Shown here in pieces: positions 1-56,000 of a stretch of DNA of 64,000 nucleotides (the stretch's first letter is position 1; each line of letters begins with the position of its first letter). The DNA is from Valencia hispanica (lineage: Eukaryota > Chordata > Actinopteri > Cyprinodontiformes > Valenciidae): assembly GCA_963556495.2 (NCBI GenBank), contig OY747721.1, forward strand, positions 29,570,349 through 29,634,348, given 5' to 3'. The notes beneath the pieces are model-generated. The model was not told the origin of the DNA. It searched no databases and was given only the letters and a program-made list of their open reading frames with translations. The position numbers and the translations under genes are program-made.

Positions 1-2774
1 ACCCAACATGGTTAATTTATTCACATACTTTGCAAATATAAACAGTCTTTTTGTTTTATATGGAAATGAAATGAAATGAAAAAAGGGGGGGAAAAACAGT
101 TTTGTGTCTCTGTTTTTACTGCTGTGAGTTGCTGGAGGCTGAACACAGAATATACCTCTAGGCTGTTAAGAAAAAGCTTTGGCTTTCATAAGTGGTGAAG
201 TGGTGGACCCAAATGCAAAGAAGAGGCAGCAGGCAGGCTGCCAGATGAAAATAAATTGTTTAAAAAAACTAAAATAAAAAATAACACAATCCAGTCAAAT
301 TCTAAAACAAGACATCTTGGGAGGAGCACAAGGAGACAACAAAACAGGTCGGTGGTGGCAACTATGCACAGAAAATGAGAAAGGATTACACTCTTTAAGT
401 GCCTCTGTTTGGAGGCAGTGAAGAACATAGTATGTACTACCTGGAGCCAGCTGCACCATGCTGGGGCACAAGACTGGCAATGGCTCCCAGAGGGCATGTT
501 TCCAGGTGGTATGGTTTACAGCCCCAGCATCAGCAGCCCCAGAAGCCTCACCGTCACAGGCATGGAAACTGTCACCGAATGTTTCCACACTTTTTCTTGA
601 GGCCTTTCTGGCTCTACTCCTTCATTTCACCTTAGAGCCTGCCCCTTGCCTCCTCTCTGCTTTTTGGGGTTCCATGTCACCATAATATGAAATGGGCAGC
701 ATATTTACTAATCAGGACAGAGATATAGAGCAGAAATTGATAAAGGTCGTGTTATCTTCTGATCTTAAAGATTGTGGTCATTTTCAGACTGTTTTAGTGA
801 TTTTCCTTGTAAAATCCAGTGTGAAAGGCTTTTGACAATTTTTTCAAGTGGCACCATAAGATACTTTAGAATACTAACTTTAGAGCACAAAGCCCCATAC
901 ATTTTGGATTCCGTCTGCATGATTCCCTTCTGGCTGGATGTGAGATGGTGTCCTATCAGAATGAAACATTAGGTCCAGATAATATTAACCTGTGTGCATC
1001 TTACCATACAGTAAAATGTACAGGGGAGTTGTGCAGATTGTGACAAAATCATGGATGAAGTCTTGCAGAGTCAAATTTGGGATTAAAGTATGGTGCGGTA
1101 AACGTGCATCGGATGCTAATAGTGAGGATGGAGAAAAAGATTCAGGGGATGCTATAAAAGAAAACAAAAAAACTAGTGACCATCAGCATAGCAGAGTTGT
1201 GATTACCGTTACACTGAATGATGCTTTCAAATTTACTACTATTTGAGGCGTGGGTTGAGGAGAGCACATTAGAGCATTGTAATGTGACTTCAAGTGTTTT
1301 CCTGTGTTATTTTAAGTTCCTGTGTGTATTTTGCAAAATTAATGTGTCATTCCAATGCAAACATCATCTTCTATCACTTAGCAGAAGTGACTCAAGAGTC
1401 AATGTGGATGTTGAACCTTAATCAGCCTTGTATGAACATGCAGATTCTGTTTTATGCCAATCAAAACCTTCAGGTCAAGCATGCCATCATAATCACAGTT
1501 AATTACCAAATACTAAACATCTTATAGACTTTACAAATCCTTCTTTGTTTGGCTATTTTTATTTTTTTGTTTTGTATTTTTTGCAAAATACACAAAACAT
1601 GTTTTGCGACATAAATGGGTTGTTCTGATAATTTTTATCTGTATGAATGCAGCAGGTTTAATTTAATGCTTGTTCACTGACATCAGTTTCTTCTGTGCTT
1701 CGTAACTTAGATTTTATCCCGAGCTGCAGAAAATAGAACATTTCCTGACAGACTGTTAGATTTTCATCAGTTTGGTCTCGATAATTCCTCCATCACCCAG
1801 AGGCGCTGCACCGTTTCTAAGATCAATCTGAGCTGAAGGACGTTTTGAATGAATCGGCTGTCTGTTCTACACCACCCGGCAACAATTGATCAGACACACG
1901 GTTTCAGTGTTTACGAGCTCAGAGATGACAGATGATCAAACCTGCAGAAAATAACATCAGTTATTTGATAAAAGACGGAGCTGAAGCTGTCTGTTGCCTT
2001 CCTGCCGCAGATGCTCATACTGTCAAACAGAAGCATGAAAATAACTGCAGACAGGAGAGTTAATTAGACAGTGAGAGTTTCAGATTAAGGTTTCTCTGCT
2101 GCTTCAGCTTTGACATAATGCAACAGAAGCACAATCTTGAGTTTCTAACCGGACCTACCAACATTTTACGAAAAAATACAAAATATTTCAATGTTGTGTC
2201 TACAAATAGTTTCATTTAACCTTTTTAGAGGCATAGAAGGAATTATTGATTATTATTGATCAGTTTCTTAAAAAAAAGTTGTGGAAGTATGCAGAATTTA
2301 GGTTTTTGTAAACAGCCTGGGGATCAACATTTTTGATCCCTGACTTTCTGACATGAACTTTGTCTCATTTCAGCAAAATTTGTTTCTTACATCTTTAGAT
2401 TTTTAGATATCTTCCCTGAATCAAAAGGCTTCCCAGTAAAACTTGAGAAGATCTTTGACCATTGTTGTCTCTTTTAAAAAAGATTTTTAATTCTCAATTG
2501 TTTGGATCAGAGAATGTTTTCAGGATTTTCACATTATGATCTTTAAATTTATGGGTTTTTTTTTCTTTCTTTGTTTTTGGAAAGTCCTGATCTCAGTCTT
2601 CAGGCTCCATTCTTAAGAATGCTATTGAAGATTACTTGATGTATTTCAATATGTTTACAAGATTGTGTGAAATTATTTTTAATCATTAAAAAGGTGGAAT
2701 GCTTCCTTCAGGTCAGAGAGAAGTCCTTGCACATTTCAAGTATACAGGGGTTCCTCAGTGATAACTGGTTAGAG
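1..2774. other. Upstream prkg1 intron sequence without a recognised gene
   Basis: No open frame resembles the alpha or beta first exon of PRKG1. Around 190-600 the sequence looks like a decayed dispersed repeat that I cannot classify. About 1690-2130 is complex, non-repetitive sequence with balanced base composition, a candidate conserved non-coding block. The rest is AT-rich intron-like sequence. Confidence 0.5.
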
Positions 2775-3135
2775 AAGGAGATGGATTAAATATTTATCCG
2801 TAGTAAAGAAGGGCACTGCTTGGGTCTGTGGTAGTGAAAAAAGGAGCTGGAAGTTGGATCTCAGCTTTACTGCTCCATCTACATCTCAACCCTTATCTAT
2901 GGTCCTAAGACACACATCTTAACTTAAAAAACCAGATCTTAAATACAAGCAGTTAAAATGAGTTTCAGGACAGGAGCTTCATCATCAGAGAGAGCCCACA
3001 GTAGAGGTGCTGCTTCTCCTTTCACATCAAAAGGATGGAGCAAGGATAATTCATTTGATCAAGATCATCCTGGAAGGTTCCACGTGGAAGTTTTAGAGGT
3101 GGCCTCCACTTCAAACAGTCCCTGGGTTAGATCCA
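2775..3135 (+). mobile_element. Decayed RTE (Rex3-like) LINE fragment, sense
   Basis: Stretches such as GTAGTGAAAAAAGGAGCTGG, TCTCAGCTTTACTGCTCCAT and CATCAAAAGGATGGAGCAAG follow, in the same order, the 3' half of the better preserved RTE copy at 39478-39760 (GTGGTGAAGAGAGAGCTGAG and on). No open frame survives. Confidence 0.6.
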
Positions 3136-3242
3136 GAAATCACTAGAGAACTGTATGTTCCATCTGTCCTGATAATGCCTTGATATGAGTGTAAGTGGGT
3201 AGAGGAATATCTTGGACCTGTGGCTCTTATGACCTGAGCTCG

Positions 3243-3424
<182 letters not shown>

Positions 3425-3460
3425 TATTGATTTTATCCTGTCCTGTTCTTGTGGATGTTT

Positions 3461-3495
3461 TACTAAACTCTTTCTTCTCCTCGTCTTCCTCTTAG
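3461..3495 (+). promoter_or_regulatory. Branch point and polypyrimidine tract of prkg1 exon 2
   Basis: TACTAAAC at 3461-3468 is close to the ideal branch-point sequence and lies about 30 nt before the acceptor. It is followed by a C/T-rich run ending CTTAG. Confidence 0.55.
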
Positions 3496-47645
<44,150 letters not shown>

Positions 47646-48402
47646 ACAGAACCTGCCTTTCTGAGAGGGTGTTGAAGATGAAGACCCACCAGGCAAAGAA
47701 GCCGATTATGAAGGGTTCATGCTCGATCTAAACCTGGGTCCAAGTGTAAATGGAAGCACATGGAAAAGGGTATTTGGAACATCAAAGTGATGCGTCGCAT
47801 CAGCTCTATTCATTCAAGAGGAGTTGGGCGATGAAACAGCTCAAAGTACAGAGTCAGGGTTTCATCCTCCATGGGTTTACTTTCTTGATTCTCTTCTGGT
47901 TCTTGGAAGTTGCTGGGAATGTTGAACTGTTCAACCAATAGAATGCTGCTGAGGTTTGCTATGAATCTGAGTTGTTTGGCTGCAGAGGAACTCTAAGGAT
48001 GCTCTTCCATCACCTGGACCATTGTGGACTTCTTTGACTCCACTTTGTTGCTGCCAGATTTTATGTCCCAAATATTCTTGTAAGAAATTCACTGATCAAG
48101 CTGCAAATATTGGGATTCTTCAGTTTGTGTAAAAAGTGCTGGTTCTTAGCATCTCCTTCAGCTTCTAAAAATTCCATCAGGAAGCGGCCGGAACTTTCTA
48201 ACTCCCTCAAAATAGGAAAAAAATCATACTTAAAGAAACTTTTTACATTGCTAACTCCAAATACAATACTAGTGAGATTCGTCAGAAAATATAAGAAAAG
48301 ATGTCCTTTATTAGACATTTTACAGAGAAGTAAAATTTGGGGGGGTTTTAGATGGCAAAAACGGATTGGATTAGATCTGTTTTCGGGTCAGAATCCCAAG
48401 AG

Positions 48403-48466
<64 letters not shown>

Positions 48467-50599
48467 GTGTATAGAAATAAAAAAAAAACTTGAAAAATGA
48501 TTCCTGAAAAAAGCTGACCTTTTAGCAATTTCTTTTTCCAACATTCAGAGGTATATTGACTGAGATCAGAAAGGTTTTTCAGGACTCTGATATTTAAACC
48601 TATTGCGTTTGGCGCATAACAACATTCTGTCAATGCAATTCTGAAAACTGCTGCACTATTAACCTGCCAAACTCCAACACTGCTCAGAATCTCAGAGCCT
48701 GTTTGATCATTAATGAAACATAGCTGAGGACTGAGTTATCAATGATCTACTGAAATATAACAATCTGGTTGACAACACCAGTGTACCTGTTACAGGAAAG
48801 ATGAAACAAGGGACTGCTAATCTAACACTCCTCGTTCTATGGGAAGAACTTCTAAACCTCCTAAAACGGTCTCACTGCTTTAAGCTCTGACCCCTCCAAA
48901 GATCACTTACCTTGTATCCTATGGAAGAGTTTCATTTACCCAGCGAGTCTAGATTCAGCTCTCTGACTGAGAGCCATGTTATATACGACACATCCAGTGG
49001 CAGGAATAACTTCCTTACAGCCACCTTGATGCCTTCAGTCATGACTTACTGCTGTCAAACTTCCTAAAAAGTTAAGAAACTTTGAGGATGAAGCAAAGGT
49101 TTCTTCTTTGGAACTTTTCTCTCTGTTGGTCTTTACGCTGCTAATCTTTGACTTGCTGCATGAAACAGATATTTGGTGTCATTCTTGGGTACTTCCAACA
49201 TGTACAGCCACTTCTCGTTTGTCCAAGTGAGCTTGAAAATGTCCCCTTATGAGGTATAATCACAAAAAAACAGATGATGTCTCCTGTAAAGAAAGAATAA
49301 CCAGCAGTCTGTTCTTAAGCATTTCAGATTCATTATAGTGTTTGCTGCCATCTGGTGGGTAAATGTTGCCACTGTAATCCTCTCATGGTGCCTCTTAAAA
49401 ACAGTTTTTTGCCCTCTGTGCCTAAATGTGATGTATAGATTTTGTGAAAGCTTAACATCAGATTTAATGTGGTTTTAGTCTGCTCTACAACCTGCACTTT
49501 TCTTTGAAATGAGATAAACTCTGTTGAAATCCTTCTTCCATTCTGTAGACAGTTTAATCTACTTGGTTGGGTGTAGTTTTCCCCCTTCTGCCACCAGATA
49601 TCACTGCCGACAAGATGCTGGACCTTTAACTCCTATTGCTTCCTAACACAACTCAAGATTTGCGGCTCCAGATTGATGTTATGTTAAAACTCTGCTTATC
49701 TGAAAATGAAGCTGACGATGAATACCATTGATGACCAGGTTTGATCTCTTTCTGATTTATCAGTTTCTGATTGATCAGCTAAATGAGCACCACAGGAGGC
49801 TTTAATGAAAAGTCAAAACTTGATTCCACTGCAAATCAGATGGGTATTCAATGTCAGCTCTCTTCATTAAACGTGATTTCATGGTTGAAAAATCCATAGC
49901 TGCTGCAAAACAAACCATTACATGCACGATCTTTGCATGCTAACAAAGTTGAAGTGAAAGCATTTCAACATATGTGCAATTTTGATGTTTAATTCCTCAA
50001 AGAAGGATATCTGATCTCTGCATTTTGTGTCTTTTTTAAGAGTGAACAGTTGTATGTATTTTGTATGAAGCTTTTGCATTATCAGTCAGACTTTACTGGG
50101 ATATTTTTGTAAAATAATCAGTGGTGTGACTTCTCTGCATGATGACAGTGGAAATGGTGTGTGGTTTGCACCACCAGAGAATAGAGTAGGCTCAATCAAA
50201 CAAAATTATCTGACTGGAGTCATTTTATTATAAAAGTCAAATATAAAGATTTTTTTAAATTTATTTATTAGTCACCCAGCAGGGGACATCCTGAATTCTC
50301 TTTCAAGGCACTGACATGATAAAATCACGTGCTGCTCAATGTCAGTGAGGTCATGTTGGAATATTAAAGTTTAGTTTTGGACCACAGGGAACAAGTTGTG
50401 TAAATTTAAGTGATGCAATTTTGTGGTTATTGGTGATTTATTTGTATAATGAGAAATATGTTCCTATAGTTTCTACATATTTCATATTCTTTTACAATTG
50501 TACCTGATGAAACTTTCTGTTTTCTAGTCCAGATAACCTTTGTGAGTCTGACTGTTAGAAACTGAAATCTGATGCCAAACTCTATGGATGTGTTTGAAA
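47646..50599 (+). other. Probable prkg1 3'UTR
   Basis: No coding potential after the stop. Uniform AT-rich sequence up to an AATAAA at 50600. A (TA)n tract lies at 48403-48462. The exact 3' end is inferred. Confidence 0.5.
48403..48462. repeat. (TA)n microsatellite in the probable prkg1 3'UTR
   Basis: About 60 bp of TA; self-complementary in RNA. Confidence 0.95.
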
Positions 50600-50605
50600 A
50601 ATAAA
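50600..50605 (+). terminator. Candidate polyadenylation signal of prkg1
   Basis: AATAAA, followed within 40 nt by a T/G-containing stretch (ATTCTTGTTTCTT). Earlier AATAAA-like hexamers also exist, so this is one option. Confidence 0.4.
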
Positions 50606-50689
50606 AAGTAAAAGAAGTAACTAAAGTGAATTCTTGTTTCTTAACGGATAAACACACACTGTTTAATTTGTAGGCTTTTAAGCTCTAGG

Positions 50690-50935
50690 TAAGGCAGCAG
50701 TTGACCACTTGGTAAGCAGCGAATCTGTTGTAAAGTGTAAGGGGGCACAGAAGTGAGGTGGCCATACGCACAGGCGCCACCGGGCTCCTCTTACTACCAC
50801 CAGTAGGCAAGGCGGGTGAAGTGTCTTGTCCAAAGACACAACGACCAAGAAGGATGGACCAGGGGTTCAAACCAGCAACCCTCCGATTACAGGACGAGCT
50901 CCTACCTCCTGAGCCACGGTTGCTCCTTCAACACT
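50690..50935 (-). mobile_element. tRNA-derived SINE
   Basis: On the minus strand the head reads TGGCTCAGGAGG (A-box-like, 50905-50916), then GGTTTGAACCC (B-box-like, 50863-50873), followed by a body with TTGTGTCTTTGGACAAGACA. This is the layout of a tRNA-derived SINE widespread in fishes. It lies between prkg1 and fam13c. Confidence 0.65.
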
Positions 50936-51999
50936 CAAGCTGACCACCTGGAGTTTCTCTAAGATAAACAGTTGTCTCATAAACACACTATGAAGTTATC
51001 ACCGCAAAGCAGAACTGGTCAGAACTATTTAGTTAGCACATTTAAAGACAGGAAGACTACAGGTCTTAGAAACACTACATCAAAAATCTGCTTTACTCAC
51101 TAAGCACACTCGGCAGAAAAAAAAATCTGCAGTGTCCATTTGAATTAATCTGTCAATTACTGATCAATATGTTTCTAAAGGTATCCCTCTGATTATTTTC
51201 TTAAAACGACCCACAGTTTTTTAGTTTTATTTTTTCCCCACAACTTTAATTACACACTCATGTGCGACTTTTTGGAAGCTCATGCCGGAAAAATAAGGAA
51301 CATAAAAATATTGGAATAATAACTAATGAACACATTAGTTATTTTATAGTTAACCCTTTAATGTGCATTAACAGCTCTAATACTTAGAAGAAGAAAAAAT
51401 ACATTACTAAAATATGTTAGATGGAGACTGGTAAAAAAGCCCTCCAGTTTTTCTTTTATTTCACCAAAAATAAATGTTTATAATAAATATTTAGTTTGTT
51501 CCTCTAAATCTTCAGTTTGAAACCCACGATTGAATAGAGTAAACAGTGAACGTCAGTCCAACGTAATATATGAAGTATTTCTTTGCCAAAAGGAACTCAC
51601 CTGCACTTCTCAGTTATGGCCGACAGATGTCAATATTTTAATACTTTAGCCTCCCGTTTCTCACTTAGTCTTTATAACATGAGTTATAGAGGAATGACGT
51701 ACGGGGCTAAGTTTTAGGAGCGTAGAAATTGGAATTTACCTTTGGGGTCTTCACTAAGCATAAAGCTCAGTAAACACTTTCCAAAATGAGGGGGGGGTAG
51801 CTGTTTTTGGATATGTATTTATTTAGCTTTCTATCTTCAACGCTTTTTGTAATATAATATTTTATTTTAAATCCAGTTATCACATCCTGGTTGGAATTGT
51901 GTTTCATAATATGTACTTCAGACCTGAAACTACATTAGGTTGTTTACACCTAGTGTAAACCCTGAAAACAGTCACACATGATCCGTTTCCCTAGTGTTA
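50936..51999. other. Intergenic sequence, no feature recognised
   Basis: AT-rich; no open frame or element supported. Confidence 0.4.
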
Positions 52000-52844
52000 G
52001 TGATGAAGAGGAGGGTGTTTGTGTGCAGCTCTCTGTGAGGCAGCAGCTTTCACTGCCTCTGAGGAGAAGGACGTCCCTCCTCCTCCTTCTCCTCTTCCTC
52101 CTTCATCCTGCGCTTTTATGAATGAGATGATGATGTCAGCAACAGGGCCCTCCCTCCCCGATGCGGGAAAAACCTCACCATCAGATAGAGAGATGGTCCC
52201 CACACGTCTCTAATCCTGACGGAGGCAAACATCTTCATCCTCCTCCTCCCCCTCCCTCCTCTTCCTCACAAGACTGAGGATGAGTAATCCAGCTAGGGAG
52301 GGAGGGGAGACGAGAGAGGTGCACATACAGTGAGGGAGAGAGAAGGGAAGGAAGGGAGGAGACCATTGCATCATCACCATCATCATCATCATCATCAGTG
52401 AACGTGCAAAACGACTGAGAATTCAAAATATCGTCCTGCTGAGCTGAGTCTGATCGGAGAAGGCTAATTCCTGAGCACTCACTGCCAGCACAAGAGGAAG
52501 GAATCAGAGGAATACTATCCATGCTGCTGCATTTTACTGGAACAGACTAACACATGGAGCACAGAGCTGAGAGAGTGAACAATTTATATTTAACCTCTTT
52601 ACATCTGGCTGACCACTTGAATGAGGCTAATTCGTGGATTAAAAGCTGAGTGAGTCATCTATTAATTTGGAGGACATTATTATATTCCAAGCAGCAACCA
52701 GCACATCTTCCTGCCCGCTCAACATGTAATGATCCAGGGACTGAAAGCGGGCTAATATCTGGATCCATCTCGGTGACAGAACTTCTGTCTCTATTGGACC
52801 CATTCCTCTAAGGACCTGGTACATTCCTGAATCAGTGTATTGGC
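52000..52844 (+). promoter_or_regulatory. Putative promoter and 5'UTR region of fam13c
   Basis: The sequence changes abruptly to CT/GA-rich, more GC-rich DNA, with TGATGTCAGCA (CRE/MARE-like, 52132-52142) and a run of ATC triplets (52375-52396). It leads directly into the ATG at 52845. No transcription start can be fixed. Confidence 0.4.
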
Positions 52845-53058
52845 ATGTTTTGCTTTTGCCTGCAGAGCTCCCTGCTTAAGCTCCAGGCTCTGGATGTGGA
52901 AGGAGGTTCCTCACGGGGGCCGTCCCCAGAGGAGAGCCCCCCTGCCCTGGGCAGTAAGGAGCAAAAGAGCCCTTGTGTCCCTGTCGAGCTGGGGGGGAAG
53001 GATGGGAGGACCACAGCTCTCTGCCACAGAGCCCCAACGGATGAAAACCACCCACCAG
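52845..53058 (+). CDS. fam13c: fam13c exon 1
   Basis: ATG at 52845, 71 codons plus one base, donor GTACAA. Ser/Pro-rich ([19 protein letters not shown]). The TGCCTGCAG at 52857-52865 looks like an acceptor, so a non-first-exon model starting at 52866 remains possible. The frame stays open 330 bp into the intron. Confidence 0.7.
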
Positions 53059-56000
53059 GTACAACTGTCTGTCTCTGTCCCCACCTGTCTGTTTCTGTCT
53101 CCACCTGTCTGTCCTCTCCTGTCTGTCTCTGTGCCCACTTGTTTGTCCTCGCCTTTCTGTCCCTGCCCCAACCTGTCTGTCCTTACCTCTCTGCACCTGT
53201 TCTTCTCTATCTTTTTACACCCATGTGTCTTTGCCCCCACCTTACTGTCCTAATCTGTCTCTCTCTGTACCCACCTGTATGTCCTCATCTGCCTGTCTAT
53301 CATCACATCCCGGCCTCTGCCCACACCTGTCAGCTGTCACCTGTCTGTCTGTCTCTGTTCTCACATATTTGTCTTTCTGTCTCTGTGTAGGTCAAATGTT
53401 GTCCCTTATAAGCTTCTTCTCCATAGATCAACAATTTTTAGATTTTTGTTTCTGTATTTCTGATGAATCAGCTCCTTCTTGCTTCTATCAGTGTGTGTGG
53501 GGGTTTGTGGATGCGTGTGTGTTTTCAGCATCCCACCTCCACTCAGCAATCAGCTATTTATAGCGACATAAGTAAAACTCTGTGAAGCACACTGACCTCC
53601 TTCAGCTCCTCTACTCTCATTTATACTGCTTGCTTCACTAAAGCTACTCTCTGCTAGTATCTTCTGAGTGTTTGAAGTCTGTGCAGAGCTTTTACCAAAA
53701 CTGGAGACTAAGTAAGATCAGCTCATACAGTAGGAACATCTTTACCACTAGTTTATGATTGAAAAAATTGGAAAACCGTCATGATCCTATAACATATGCC
53801 TTATAAATGAGCTGTTAATTGGCCATTATTTTGTTATTTGTTTTTAGCAGAGCTCCTGACAGTCTTCACCAGACCTTCACAACCCTCCAGACATCCCAGC
53901 CGGCAGCCCCTGGTCTCTGATGGGATACTGTCCCCCAGTCCTCATCATTCCCCACAGAGAGGCAGCCCTGGGGGTGAGGTTGGAGAAGGAGAAGGTTCAG
54001 AGGGAGGAGGAGGTGGAGCTTTCCACCAGCTGCTGGCAGGACTCCCCAGTCCCCTGCCCTCCCCACGCTGCTGCAGCCCCAGCCTGAGGTTCAACTCCGA
54101 CCCAGATACAGCACCATCACCACCCTGCAGCCATCAGTACATCCTGTAAGCATTCTAAGTGTAGTATCATATTCCAGCCTCCTGGGGACATTGTTCTGCA
54201 TGCTTGAGATGCTTGGTTAAATGTACGGGTATCAAACTATTGTCTTCGAGGGTGGGTGTCATAATATTTTTTTTAGATTGAGGTGGGCTGAACCAGGGAC
54301 ACATTGCAAGAAACTGGCCCTGGAGGACTGAAGTTTGTCACAAACTGTGGTTTAAAGGAATGTACCATAAGCAGATCTCTGTAGAACTTGAGAACATGTG
54401 GAGGCAGGGATTCAGTATTCCGAATCAGATGTGTTGAAGGATTTTAGACATATTAAAAATACTCAGGACACTGGCCTTTGAAGACCACAGTGGCATTAAT
54501 TCAGTGGGATTAATGATTTCTGGATTTTTGAAATGTTTTATCACATCAGTTATGAGCTACCTATCTGAGCTCCTCCATTCCTACACACCTTGTCGGTCCC
54601 TCAGATCAGCTGATCACCATTTGTTGCATATTCCTAGAATCCACTGCAGATATCATGGTGAGCATGCCTTCTCAGTCTGCGCACCTAAACTCTGGAACAA
54701 ATTACCCCTGCAGATTAGGCTGGCCTCATCACTTACCAGCTTTAAATCTCCCTTGAAAACTAGTTTTTATTCTTTAGCTTTTAACCCTATGTGAATCCCT
54801 TGCTTGGCTCTCTCCTTTGGTTTAGCTGGTTTATGTCTTTTAATCCTTTTTATTTAAATTGTTTTATCTTGTGGGTTTTCTTGATTTTATGTACTCTGTA
54901 CAGCAGTTTGGTCAGCTGCAATGCTGTTTTTAAATATGCTTTATAAATCAATTTGGTATGGTATTGTATGGGTATCTTCTTGCACCAAGGTCCCTACGAG
55001 GTCCCAGGAGTTCAGACCAGTTTGGACGATGCAGCCCAACAGCGCTGCCGCTGCCCCTGCCCCTGCCCCTGCTCTGCCTGCCTACCAGCCTTGGGACATG
55101 GTCTGGTTGTCCATGCATCATCTTAAGATGCTGGCGGATGCTCAGAAGCTGACTCTACACTTCATTGGACAATATCCCATACTCCACTCCTCTCCGCCTC
55201 GTGGCCGGGGATATCAATACCTTGCTGATTGGAAGGTTATGGGCCAGAGGAGTGCTCCTGGGTGCCATCACGCCAGGTCCTAGATTCCACCCTCATTATG
55301 GACTTTCACCGTCTCCCCCCTGACCAACCAGCCCTTCAGGTGCCGTGCCTAGAGGGGGGACCTCTGTAAGGAGCTCATCATGACTAACATCCTCCAGCAC
55401 TGTATGATTAGCTCTCTGCCTGTCATTGAAGGGGATTTCCGTCCCAACCCAAATAAAAGACTCCTTCACACACCATGTCGCTCAGTCATCGAGTCTTTAA
55501 TGCCATGAGCTCTTGATCCGTATTCATGTATCAGTCCCAATCAACCTCGCCTCCGAAAGACCTCAATCCAGCCAGCCAGCTTCCATACTCCCGGTTCCTG
55601 ATTTACAGCAGCTCCAGCAACATCTCACCTCCATTCCTCTCCAGACAATTTTCTGTCTGGACTTAGCTGAGGGCTGACCTTAACCTTCGCTGAGCTCCAC
55701 TCCAGCTCCTACTCCACTCCATCCCAGAGTTAGTATACCACACTTCTTTGCCACCTCTCTGGCGAACACCATCCCTACTCTGCATGTGGTACGCTGAAAG
55801 ACTTTTCTTGCCTCCTTATCCATCCGAGCGCTTCAGACAGGATGACTAAGTCTTGGAATGGCGCTCCAGCGGAAGTGGAGGTACTACTACGCCTACACCT
55901 CTGAGGAATAGTGGACCAACTCGCCTCCAAATACGATGTGCTGTCAGAAGCACACATAAAACTTGTCAGTCTAGTAAATACACTGCAACTTCGTACAGCT

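Noticed and set aside
52832..53240. Minus-strand Arg/Gln-rich frames opposite fam13c exon 1
   Set aside because: Shadow of the exon and the minisatellite.
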